Assembly: GCA_963725415.1 (NCBI GenBank)
Contig: CAVRZY010000295.1
Span: forward strand, 1 to 5,473
DNA length: 5,473 nucleotides
Direction: 5' to 3'
Origin: CAVRZY01 sp963725415
GTDB lineage: Bacteria; Acidobacteriota; Terriglobia; Bryobacterales; Bryobacteraceae
Below are positions 1 to 5,469 of this stretch, in pieces (position 1 is the first letter of the stretch; every line of letters starts with the position of its first letter). The position numbers were made by a program, and so were the translations under genes. The notes under the pieces are model-generated. The model saw only the letters and a program-made list of their open reading frames with translations. It was not told where the DNA came from and did not search any database.

Positions 1-175
1 TCCCCGTTCGCTCCTCCAGTTTCTTCAACACCAACGCTCCCCCATCGGAGGTGATGTCGCCCCCATCGAAGCGCCAGACCAGTTCCCGTCCTCCCAATTT
101 CTGCGAGGCTTCCAGCGGCTGAGCCAGGGGGTTGAATCGTCTCGGAGTCCGTAACGGAGTGATCACCAGTCCCAT
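1..175 (-). CDS. IS1380-family transposase, N-terminal part, runs off the left edge
   Basis: Reading the minus strand from ATG at 175 gives 58 open codons to the window edge with no stop. The protein begins MGLVITPLRTPRRFNPLAQP, and residues 34-50 (WRFDGGDITSDGGALVL) match the conserved N-terminal block of IS1380 transposases, where a phenylalanine-rich start is followed by T-S-D-G-G-hydrophobic and then an arginine- or glutamate-rich helix (KKLEERTG here). The DDE catalytic core, if intact, lies left of the window. An in-frame ATG at 199 would add eight residues. Neither start has a clear Shine-Dalgarno site, so the choice is open. This is a different lineage from the IS1380 transposase at 3434-4765, which has FQGSRVTSDGGLILV in the same block. 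The family call rests on one short block, so it is good but not certain. Confidence 0.72.
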   Translation of the reverse strand, partial: MGLVITPLRTPRRFNPLAQPLEASQKLGGRELVWRFDGGDITSDGGALVLKKLEERTG

Positions 176-199
176 GCCGATCAAGACGCCAGGCGGCAT

Positions 200-296
200 G
201 TGAAGGTAACATCATTTGGCAAAATGTTCTATAATTCCTGGCAGTACTACGGTATTAAGACAGTAGGAAGCAGAATCTGTATAATTTGTATAAATC
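200..296. other. AT-rich divergent intergenic region
   Basis: This spacer separates the minus-strand IS1380 transposase from the plus-strand DUF6788 gene and is strikingly AT-rich against GC-rich surroundings. It holds two perfect TATAAT hexamers on the plus strand (230-235 and 280-285) and a tandem pair of 9-mers, TGTATAATT (278-286) and TGTATAAAT (287-295), abutting the ATG at 297. The position and composition suggest the promoters of both divergent genes lie here. I found no convincing minus-strand promoter. Confidence 0.5.
257..285 (+). promoter_or_regulatory. Putative sigma70-type promoter of the DUF6788 gene
   Basis: AAGACA (257-262, four of six matches to TTGACA) is separated by 17 bp from a perfect TATAAT (280-285). 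Transcription would begin near 291-293, only a few bases before the ATG at 297. No ribosome binding site is visible, so the message could be leaderless or nearly so. This is inference from sequence pattern only. Confidence 0.35.
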
Positions 297-665
297 ATGC
301 CCTCGCGCAAAGCACCCCGCCCGGCCCTTCCCGGCGCCCCCGCCCAACACTTCCGCCAGGTCCGGCAAGAACTCCACCAACTGGACTTTTTCCTGAAGGG
401 AACCGTCTTGAAGCGAATGATGAAGTGCGGCCAACCGCGGTGCGCCTGCCACCGCGATCCTTCCCAGCGTCACGGCCCTTACTTTGAGTGGACCTACAAG
501 GTCAAGGGCAAGACGGTCAACGTTAAGCTCAGCCCGCAAGCCGCCCCGCTCTATCAGGCCGCCACCAAACAGCACCGTAAACTCAAGGCCATTCTGGCTC
601 GGATGGAGCGCCTGTCGCGAACTGCGCTAGCTCGCCTGGCGAAGCAGGCAGAGAATACCGACTGA
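297..665 (+). CDS. DUF6788-type small protein, probably transposon-associated
   Basis: This 122-residue protein has a basic, proline-rich start, then a helix (about 19-43) leading into a compact cysteine/histidine motif: C44-G-Q-P-R-C49-A-C51-H52, followed by H59-G-P-Y-F. A short beta segment (about 62-79, FEWTYKVKGKTVNVKLSP) and a long basic C-terminal helix (about 86-118) follow. The order C-G-x-P-x-C-x-C, then H-G-P-Y, then a basic strand and a helical tail is what I associate with DUF6788 proteins, whose function is unknown and which often lie beside transposases. The spaced Cys/His residues suggest zinc binding, and the basic tail suggests nucleic-acid contact; both are inferences. It is divergent from the IS1380 transposase on its left and followed by about 120 bp of non-coding DNA to an IS1380-end-like sequence, so it may be an accessory gene of that element. 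The ATG at 297 lacks a Shine-Dalgarno site. Confidence 0.7.
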   Translation: MPSRKAPRPALPGAPAQHFRQVRQELHQLDFFLKGTVLKRMMKCGQPRCACHRDPSQRHGPYFEWTYKVKGKTVNVKLSPQAAPLYQAATKQHRKLKAILARMERLSRTALARLAKQAENTD

Positions 666-787
666 CCTCGGGATGCGCCACCTGCTCGTACCACAGACTG
701 TTTTCCGCCCTCCGGCTACCGCCAGTCGCCTATCCAGCCTGCTCTCCGTCACTTGCGCTCGCCGCCCTCGCTCAGCGAGCCGGTTCG
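666..787. other. Non-coding DNA downstream of the DUF6788 gene
   Basis: I see no gene in this stretch. It contains a 13-bp near-palindrome (767-779, six-base arms around a single base) that cannot form a useful hairpin as it stands. It probably belongs to the same mobile unit as the DUF6788 gene. Confidence 0.35.
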
Positions 788-803
788 ATGAGAAATCCGG
801 GTT
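788..803. repeat. Putative IS1380-type element end
   Basis: The sequence ATGAGAAATCCGGGTT shares its first ten bases (ATGAGAAATC) with 4822-4831, the inner part of the likely right end of the downstream IS1380 element. It lies exactly where the ORF6N protein similarity stops, as expected if an element ending here interrupted that gene. The family assignment is tentative because the match is short. Confidence 0.35.
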
Positions 804-892
804 AACCTGCTCGTTGAGCCGTTTCGTCGTCACCCGATAGACTCAGCGAGGTCCGCGTCGAGCATGACCCGGTGGCCGCGGATGAAGAGGAT
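804..892 (-). pseudogene. ORF6N-domain gene remnant, frameshifted and cut at both ends
   Basis: On the minus strand, 892 down to 836 reads ILFIRGHRVMLDADLAESIG and then stops at TGA. One base over, 833 to 804 continues as VTTKRLNEQV. Together these give the hallmark of the ORF6N domain: a hydrophobic strand, I-R-G-x-R-V-M-L-D-x-D-L-A, then x-Y-G-V-x-T-K-R-L-N-E-Q-V. The usual next step (basic residues, then R-F-P-x-D-F) is absent and replaced by unrelated sequence. A one-base deletion near 832-838 explains the frame change. ORF6N is a DNA-binding-type domain typical of phage and prophage proteins. The remnant is bounded on its coding-upstream side by the inverted repeat at 895 and on its downstream side by the IS1380-like end at 803, so it is the scrap of host or prophage sequence into which elements inserted. 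Confidence 0.75.
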
Positions 893-894
893 CC

Positions 895-913
895 GTATTT
901 GTTTACCGGCCTG
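895..913 (+). repeat. Left terminal inverted repeat of the IS66-DruA element
   Basis: GTATTTGTTTACCGGCCTG here is the reverse complement of 3341-3359 apart from base 15 (G here, C in the other copy). The tip starts with GTA; IS66 ends commonly begin GTAA, so this is similar but not identical. Confidence 0.9.
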
Positions 914-984
914 AGGATGCCGTGAAATCAGCCGGTTGAAGATTTCGCTGAACAAAAGCTGCCGTTTCGGCTACCGTAGACTGG

Positions 985-2424
985 ATGAAAGAATCTGGCC
1001 ACGGTGACGCAGCCGAACGCCGGGAGCCGTCCGAGGTCATCGAGGAATTCGTCTCCAAGCGAGAGTTGGAGCGGGCGCTGCGGGAGATCGAGCGGCTCCA
1101 GCAGGAAAACCAGCGGCTGCGCCAAGAACTGGAAGTGGCTTGGCGCGCCGCCCAGCGGCAGGCGGCGCCGTTCTCGCGCGGCGAGCCCAAGCGGAATCCC
1201 CAGCGCCCGGGCCGCAAGTGCGGGGCGCGCTATGGAGCGCATCGGCGGCGCGCCGTTCCCGAGCAAGTGGATGAAGACTATCGCGCTGCGTTGCCCGAGC
1301 AGTGCGGGTGCGGCGGCCGGATCGGCTGGGAACAGAGCAAGCCGCAGTATCAGGAAGAGATCGTGCGGCGCAAGATTGTGCGCCGGTTCGTGGTCGAGAT
1401 TGGCCACTGCCGAGACTGCGGCAAACGCTGGCAGGGGCGGCACCCGTTGCAAACTTCCGATGGCCTGGATGCCTGCCAGGTGCAGTTGGGGCCGGAGGCG
1501 CTGGCGTTAGGGGCCCAATGGAACAAGCAACTGGGATTGTCCTACGGGCACACGGCGGCGGTGCTGCGAATCGGCTATGGTCTTGCGGTGAGCCGTGGAG
1601 GTCTGTGCCGGGCGCTGGGAAGACTGGGGCAGAAAGCCGAGCCCACCTACCAAGAGCTGACGGTGGCTTTGCAGCACAGCCTGGTGATCTGGATGGATGA
1701 AACGGGCTGGAAGGTAGCGGCGCGGCTGGAGTGGCTGTGGGTGGGATTGAGCCGGGAAGTGACGGTATACCGGATTCTGCCCGGGCGGGGCTGGGAACAA
1801 GCCGTGGAATTGGTGCCCGCAGGTTATCGGGGTTGCCTGGAACACGACGGTTGGGTGGTATACCGGGGCTTTGCAGAGGCCCTGCATCAGAGTTGCCTGA
1901 ACCACCTGCTGGAGCGCTGCCGGGAGATGATGGCGAGCAGCAGCCCCGCGGCGGCGCGGTTGCCACAGGCGGTGCAGGGCTTGTTGGAGAAGAGCCTGGA
2001 GTTGCGCGACCGCTACCAGCAGGGTCAGATTTCCGAACATGGTCTGTGGACCGCGGGGGGGCGGCTGGCGGCCCAACTGGGACGGTGGTTGGAGCGCAGT
2101 TGGCGTAGGGAGGCCAATGGCCGTCTGGCGAAGCATCTGCGCCGGCAGGAAGCGCACCTGTTCACATTCCTGCACTGTCCCGATGTGGAAGCCACCAACA
2201 ACCGGGCAGAGCGGGCGTTGCGACCGGCGGTGGTGGCACGCAAAGTGTGGGGCGGCAATCGCACGGCGAACGGGGCGCAGACCCAGCAGGTGCTGGCCAG
2301 CGTGCTGGAGACCTGCCGGCAACAAGGCAAGGACGCCTTGGCGCGGCTGGTGGGGCTGCTGCGTGCGCCCCGCGCGATCATCCTGGATGTGGTGCCGGCG
2401 CGTCCGTCGCCGCCGCCACCGTGA
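985..2424 (+). CDS. IS66-family transposase (DDE)
   Basis: This intact 479-residue protein is of a length typical for IS66 transposases. It would cut and join the ends of the element that encodes it. An N-terminal coiled coil (about 24-56, rich in E/R/Q/L) is followed by a basic linker and a four-cysteine zinc-binding pair: C107-G-C109 and C142-R-D-C145. The catalytic core shows the first aspartate in M-D238-E-T-G-W, the second in E-H-D288-G-W-V-V-Y, and the glutamate in N-N-R-A-E409-R-A-L-R-P, which is the classic IS66 signature, with W-G-G-N at 422-425 just after. The C-terminus ends in a proline run. Start ATG 985 has no strong Shine-Dalgarno site; it is chosen because it is the first ATG of the frame and precedes the coiled coil. 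The druA gene follows after 15 bp, implying co-transcription. Confidence 0.95.
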   Translation: MKESGHGDAAERREPSEVIEEFVSKRELERALREIERLQQENQRLRQELEVAWRAAQRQAAPFSRGEPKRNPQRPGRKCGARYGAHRRRAVPEQVDEDYRAALPEQCGCGGRIGWEQSKPQYQEEIVRRKIVRRFVVEIGHCRDCGKRWQGRHPLQTSDGLDACQVQLGPEALALGAQWNKQLGLSYGHTAAVLRIGYGLAVSRGGLCRALGRLGQKAEPTYQELTVALQHSLVIWMDETGWKVAARLEWLWVGLSREVTVYRILPGRGWEQAVELVPAGYRGCLEHDGWVVYRGFAEALHQSCLNHLLERCREMMASSSPAAARLPQAVQGLLEKSLELRDRYQQGQISEHGLWTAGGRLAAQLGRWLERSWRREANGRLAKHLRRQEAHLFTFLHCPDVEATNNRAERALRPAVVARKVWGGNRTANGAQTQQVLASVLETCRQQGKDALARLVGLLRAPRAIILDVVPARPSPPPP

Positions 2425-2439
2425 CGGGGACCACCATCC

Positions 2440-3351
2440 ATGACAAACTCCCAACCGCCAGCCTCGGTGACCTTCTGCGGGCGTACGTTCACGCCGCCGG
2501 AAGTGGAACTGATGCGCGTGTTGGCGCGCGACTATGCCGGCCTGGGAGTGACCGAGATTGCCAGGACGCTCTGCGAGTTGCTGGAGTGGAAGCGGCCCAG
2601 CGGCGGGCTGAAGAATCACGAGTGCCGGCAACTGTTGGAGCATCTCGAAGGTGAAGGAGTGCTGACGCTTCCCGCCCTGCGGCCTTTGGGAGGGAGGGGG
2701 CCGCGTCGTGTAGACATTTCTCAGCAACGTTTCGAACCGGAGCCGGTGGAGTGCGCGGTGCGGGAGTGTGAGCCCCTGGAGTTGGTCTTGGTGGAAGGCC
2801 AAGCCGAGAGCCGGACCCAGAGGGTACCCCGGCGTGAGTACGTGGAGCGGTATCACTACTTGGGATGCCGAGTGCCGTTCGGCGCGCACTTGCGTTATTG
2901 GGTGCAGCATCGCGATCAGAAACTAGCCTGCCTGCTGTGGACATCCCCCGCTTGGAAGATGAAGCCCCGTGACGTTTGGATCGGGTGGAGCGACGAGCAG
3001 CGACAGCGCAATTTGCAGGGGATCGTCAACAATGGACGATTTTTGATTCTGCCGTGGGTGCGAGTCAAGGGGCTGGCGAGCAAGATCCTGGCGCTGAGCG
3101 CCCGACACATGCCCCACGACTGGCAAAACCGATACGGCCATCGTCCTCTGCTGCTGGAAACACTGGTCGACGCCAGTCGTTTTCACGGAACTTGCTACCG
3201 AGCCGCCAACTGGATCTGTGTAGGGCAGACCACGGGACGTGGCCGCATGGACCTGAAGCACCAAAACCACGGTCAAGCCGTCAAAGACATCTACGTCTAT
3301 CCCTTGGTCGGCGATGCCCGGTCCCACCTATGCAGCGATCCAGGGCGGTAA
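2440..3351 (+). CDS. DUF4338 / DruA-family protein carried by the IS66 element
   Basis: This intact 303-residue protein has an N-terminal helical region (about 19-80, resembling a winged-helix-like segment), a variable linker, and the DUF4338 block from about 130 to 290. Landmarks are H139-Y-L-G with G148-A-H-L-R-Y, then A171-W and R177-D-V-W-I-G-W, then N191-L and V196-N-N-G-R-F-L-I-L-P, then D227-W-x-x-R-Y-G, then L239-E-T-L-V with F248-H-G-T-C-Y-R-A-A-N-W258, G266-R-G-R-M-D271, and I284-Y-V-Y-P-L. The family is named after DruA of the Druantia anti-phage system, whose biochemical activity I cannot name. No other Druantia gene is nearby. GGGGA at 2426-2430 is a weak ribosome site before ATG 2440. 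Its TAA stop (3349-3351) lies inside the right terminal repeat, so the gene's end and the element's end evolved together. A transposition accessory role is as likely as defence. Confidence 0.9.
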   Translation: MTNSQPPASVTFCGRTFTPPEVELMRVLARDYAGLGVTEIARTLCELLEWKRPSGGLKNHECRQLLEHLEGEGVLTLPALRPLGGRGPRRVDISQQRFEPEPVECAVRECEPLELVLVEGQAESRTQRVPRREYVERYHYLGCRVPFGAHLRYWVQHRDQKLACLLWTSPAWKMKPRDVWIGWSDEQRQRNLQGIVNNGRFLILPWVRVKGLASKILALSARHMPHDWQNRYGHRPLLLETLVDASRFHGTCYRAANWICVGQTTGRGRMDLKHQNHGQAVKDIYVYPLVGDARSHLCSDPGR

Positions 3352-3359
3352 ACAAATAC
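3341..3359 (-). repeat. Right terminal inverted repeat of the IS66-DruA element
   Basis: Read on the minus strand this is GTATTTGTTTACCGCCCTG, matching the left copy at 18 of 19 positions. It covers the last codons and stop of the DruA gene plus eight bases. Confidence 0.9.
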
Positions 3360-3380
3360 CCTCGTGAAGCCTTCGGACGT

Positions 3381-3398
3381 CCTTATTCATGCGGGTTT
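3381..3398 (+). repeat. Candidate left inverted repeat of the IS1380 element
   Basis: This sequence aligns imperfectly with the reverse complement of 4827-4844. It lies 52 bp before the transposase start, a normal place for an IS1380 end. A second CCTC at 3360-3363 is an alternative outer limit. Confidence 0.4.
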
Positions 3399-3418
3399 GA
3401 ACGCTATGAGGACCCTCC

Positions 3419-3424
3419 GGAGGA
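3419..3424 (+). promoter_or_regulatory. Ribosome binding site of the IS1380 transposase
   Basis: GGAGGA lies nine bases before the ATG at 3434 and is a near-perfect Shine-Dalgarno sequence. It fixes 3434 as the real start, so the original protein included the 54 codons before the premature stop. Confidence 0.75.
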
Positions 3425-3433
3425 CGACACCCA

Positions 3434-4765
3434 ATGGGTGAGAAACAAAACGGGCCGTTTCAGCTTTCCTTCAACGCTTCTCTGAAGGTCGATTTCCAGG
3501 GATCGCGGGTCACTTCCGACGGCGGCTTGATTCTCGTGCGGGAGTTGGACGAGCGATTGGGAGTCGGTGATCTCATCGCCCAACACCTGACAGACTGACG
3601 GCGCGGGAAGAACACGCAGCTTCCACTGGCGGACCTGTTGCGCCAGTCCGTCTACAGCCGAATGGCGGGCTATGAGGATGTCAACGATGCCGAACGGCTC
3701 TCGCAAGATCCGACCTTCCGGCTCATCGGGTCGGAGAAGATCTGGGAGCGAGGGGCGGCGCTGACTTCCCGCTTGCAGTCTTTCGAGACCGAGTTGCTCA
3801 CCCAGGAAGAGAACCTTGCTGGGCTGGCCGCGATCAATCGCGAGTTGATCGCGAAGGCGGAAACCATCGACTCTCCGCAGCGGGTGGTGCTGGACATGGA
3901 CTCGACCGAGATTCCGGTGTACGGCCAGCAGGAGAACAGCGCCTACAACGGACACTTCGAGTCCACCTGCTACCACCCGCTGCTGCTGTTCAGTCGTGAG
4001 GGCGACTGCCTGGCGGTCAAGTTGCGGCCGGGCAACGTGCACAGCGCCGAGGATTGGGAAGAACTCCTGCTGCCAGAGATCGAGCGGCAGCAGAAGCGGG
4101 GCAAAGAGGTGGTGTTTCGTGCCGACGCGGCCTTCGCCAAGCCGGAGATCTACGAGGCGCTGGAGGAGCGGGGCGTGAAGTACGCGATTCGCATCCCGGC
4201 CAACGACGGTCTGGAGAGGGACATCGCGGAGTTGTTGACGCGGCCCGTGGGAAGACCGAGCCACAAACCGGTGGTCTGGTACAAAAGCTTTCTTTACCAG
4301 GCAGCGAGCTGGAAGACGGCGCGCCGGGTGGTGGCGAAGGTGGAGTTCCACTTTGGGGAACTGTTTCCTCGCGTCGGATTCATCGTCACGAACCTGGAGA
4401 CCGACAGCCGGGCGGTAGTGCGGTTCTACAACAAGCGGGGAACGGCAGAGCAGTGGATCAAGGAAGGCAAGCAGGCGGTGAAGATGACGCGGCTGAGCTG
4501 CCATCGGTTCCGGTCCAACGAGGTGCGCCTGTGGCTGAGCGTGATCGCCTACAACTTGGGGAACCTGTGGCGGCGGCTGGTGCTGCCGAAGAGGATCGAC
4601 GGTTGGTCCTTGACCAGCTTGCAGCAGCGGTTGGTGAAGACCGGTGGCCGGTTGATCAAGCACGCCCGGTATTACTGGCTGCTGCTGGCGGAGAGCCATC
4701 TGACGCGGCGGCTGTTTGGAAGCATGGTGCGGCGGATCGCCGCGCTGCCGGTGCCGACCGGATAG
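3434..4765 (+). pseudogene. IS1380-family transposase, interrupted by an in-frame TGA
   Basis: From ATG 3434 the frame gives 54 residues including F-Q-G-S-R-V-T-S-D-G-G-L-I-L-V, the IS1380 N-terminal block, then meets TGA at 3596-3598. The same frame resumes at once with R-R-G-K-N-T-Q-L-P-L-A-D-L-L and runs to TAG at 4763-4765, 443 codon positions in all, normal for the family. Counting the TGA as residue 55, the DDE residues are present: D154/D156 in L-D-M-D-S-T-E, D231 in F-R-A-D-A-A-F, and E339 in N-K-R-G-T-A-E-Q-W-I-K-E-G-K. A single base change (CGA or TCA to TGA) would explain the break. A TTG at 3638 could start a 375-residue fragment lacking the N-terminal block, but it has no clear ribosome site. 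TGA ends other genes in this window, so recoding is unlikely. The element is probably inactive unless helped in trans. Confidence 0.9.
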
Positions 4766-4826
4766 GGGGCGGCGGCGGGCAAGCAAACAGGTCGAAGGAA
4801 GGAGGGGGGACGGAGAGGTGTATGAG

Positions 4827-4844
4827 AAATCGCTTGAAATGAGG
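4827..4844 (-). repeat. Candidate right inverted repeat of the IS1380 element
   Basis: This is the imperfect partner of 3381-3398. Its inner neighbour ATGAGAAATC (4822-4831) recurs at 788-797, beside the ORF6N remnant, which supports its being a conserved element end. Confidence 0.4.
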
Positions 4845-5007
4845 CACTTCCAGGTTTTTCCGTACCCGGAGGAGGCAGAGCTGGCCCCTTCCTGGGCCGC
4901 CGGAGTCGCTCGGGATGGAAAGGATGAAAGAAACGGCTCCAACGGAGGCGGTTGGATGTACAATCGATGGTGGCCAGGAAGCCAAAACGGAAATCCTGAT
5001 TTCGCTA

Positions 5008-5045
5008 CTCTGAATTGGCCCCTTTCGATGCTCTGATTTGGCCCC
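5008..5045 (+). repeat. Tandem terminal repeats of the IS21 left end
   Basis: CTCTGAATTGGCCCC (5008-5022) and CTCTGATTTGGCCCC (5031-5045) differ at one base and are spaced 23 bp start to start. Multiple internal repeats of this kind near the ends are characteristic of IS21 elements and are taken to be transposase binding sites. Their position just before istA fits. Confidence 0.65.
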
Positions 5046-5091
5046 ACCTGTAAACCGCAAACCGTGTATCTTGTTTCGGGCATGAGCGCCC

Positions 5092-5100
5092 GGAAGGAGA
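5092..5100 (+). promoter_or_regulatory. Ribosome binding site of istA
   Basis: GGAAGGAGA ends six bases before TTG 5107. It decides in favour of the TTG start over the ATG at 5082, which is in another frame and overlaps poorly with the coding pattern. Confidence 0.7.
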
Positions 5101-5106
5101 CGCGGT

Positions 5107-5469
5107 TTGGAGAACAGGAGAGTCAAAGTGGAGCTATACGAGCAGATCCGGCGGGAGTACGAACATGGCGCCGGAACGATCCGGGCGGTGGCCCGGAAGT
5201 TGGGGGTGCACCGGCGGGAAGTGCGCAAGGCGCTGGCCAGCGCGGTGCCGACGGAGCGGAAGATCCCGGAACGGGAGCGTCCCAAACTGGCGGCGGCGAT
5301 TCCATTTATCGATGCCATTCTGGAAGCCGACAGAAAGGCGCCCAGAAAGCAACGGCACACCGCGCACCGGATCTGGACGCGACTGCGCCGCGAGATGCCC
5401 GAGGCGGAAGTGGCGGAATCGACGGTGCGGCAGTATGTGCAGCAATACGATGAGTCGAGGCCACCATAA
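5107..5469 (+). pseudogene. istA: IS21-family transposase istA, 5' part only
   Basis: From TTG 5107 the product is 120 residues, against several hundred (typically about 400-550) for a full IstA. Residues 11-46 form the N-terminal helix-turn-helix (Y-E-Q-I-R-R-E-Y, then T-I-R-A-V-A-R-K-L-G-V-H-R-R-E-V-R-K-A-L), and 81-111 form the second DNA-binding segment (H-T-A-H-R-I-W, then E-S-T-V-R-Q-Y-V). After Q113 an IstA normally continues with a basic stretch and then the DDE core. Here it becomes YDESRPP and stops at TAA 5467. The change near 5446 marks a junction with unrelated sequence, so the catalytic domain and istB are missing from this side. The fragment could still bind DNA if made, but nothing suggests a function. 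Confidence 0.85.

Larger units (their letters stand above)
895..3359 (+). mobile_element. IS66-type transposon carrying a DruA-family gene
   Basis: This 2465-bp unit is bounded by inverted repeats at 895-913 and 3341-3359, matching at 18 of 19 positions including 14 uninterrupted bases at the outer tips. Inside, on one strand, lie an IS66-type transposase and a DUF4338/DruA gene 15 bp apart; the left repeat is 71 bp before the transposase start and the right repeat contains the druA stop. No tnpA or tnpB gene, typical of classical IS66 elements, is present. The IS66 family includes a subgroup (ISBst12-like) with the transposase alone, which this resembles apart from the druA cargo. The flanking octamers GAGGATCC (887-894) and CCTCGTGA (3360-3367) differ, so the 8-bp target duplication usual for IS66 is not visible. 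The left tip lies in the ORF6N remnant. Confidence 0.85.
3381..4844 (+). mobile_element. IS1380-family insertion sequence with a broken transposase
   Basis: The element holds one transposase frame (3434-4765). Proposed ends are CCTTATTCATGCGGGTTT (3381-3398) and, on the minus strand from 4844, CCTCATTTCAAGCGATTT; these align with single-base gaps and keep CCT-ATT, CA and GCG in common. The 4-bp flanks differ (ACGT before, CACT after), so no target duplication confirms the limits, and either end could be off by some bases. About 1.46 kb is shorter than many family members but fits a single-gene element. Confidence 0.5.
4766..5106. other. Gene-free junction between the IS1380 and IS21 elements
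   Basis: I find no supported gene here. The left part is the IS1380 3' non-coding end. Positions 4845-4956 are spacer of unknown origin. From about 4957 the sequence probably belongs to the IS21 left end: TGTACA at 4957-4962 is a candidate tip because IS21 elements begin with TG, then come tandem repeats and the istA ribosome site. The right half of that element is outside the window, so the exact tip cannot be tested. Confidence 0.5.

Noticed and set aside
767..779. Near-palindrome CTCGCTCAGCGAG as a terminator or operator
   Set aside because: The arms are separated by one base so a hairpin cannot close well, and there is no T-run; as an operator it is unsupported.
1507..2910. Minus-strand open frame spanning the IS66 transposase and druA
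   Set aside because: It crosses two well-supported plus-strand genes, is rich in His/Arg/Pro/Gln and matches no family I know.
2440..3351. A full Druantia defence system
   Set aside because: Only the DruA-like gene is present; no large helicase (DruE-like) or other partner lies in the window, and the gene is enclosed in transposon ends.
3596..3598. Selenocysteine or reassigned TGA codon in the IS1380 transposase
   Set aside because: TGA ends the DUF6788 and IS66 genes here, no SECIS-like hairpin is evident just after the codon, and IS1380 transposases are not known selenoproteins.
4938..4956. Small hairpin (TCCAAC / GTTGGA) as a terminator of the IS1380 element
   Set aside because: It has only six pairs and no following T-run, and it lies about 95 bases beyond the proposed element end.
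3404..5083. Long minus-strand open frame (559 codons) opposite the IS1380 transposase
   Set aside because: It is the antisense shadow of a GC-rich gene; the product is Pro/Arg/His-rich with no recognisable domain, while the plus strand has a complete DDE transposase pattern.
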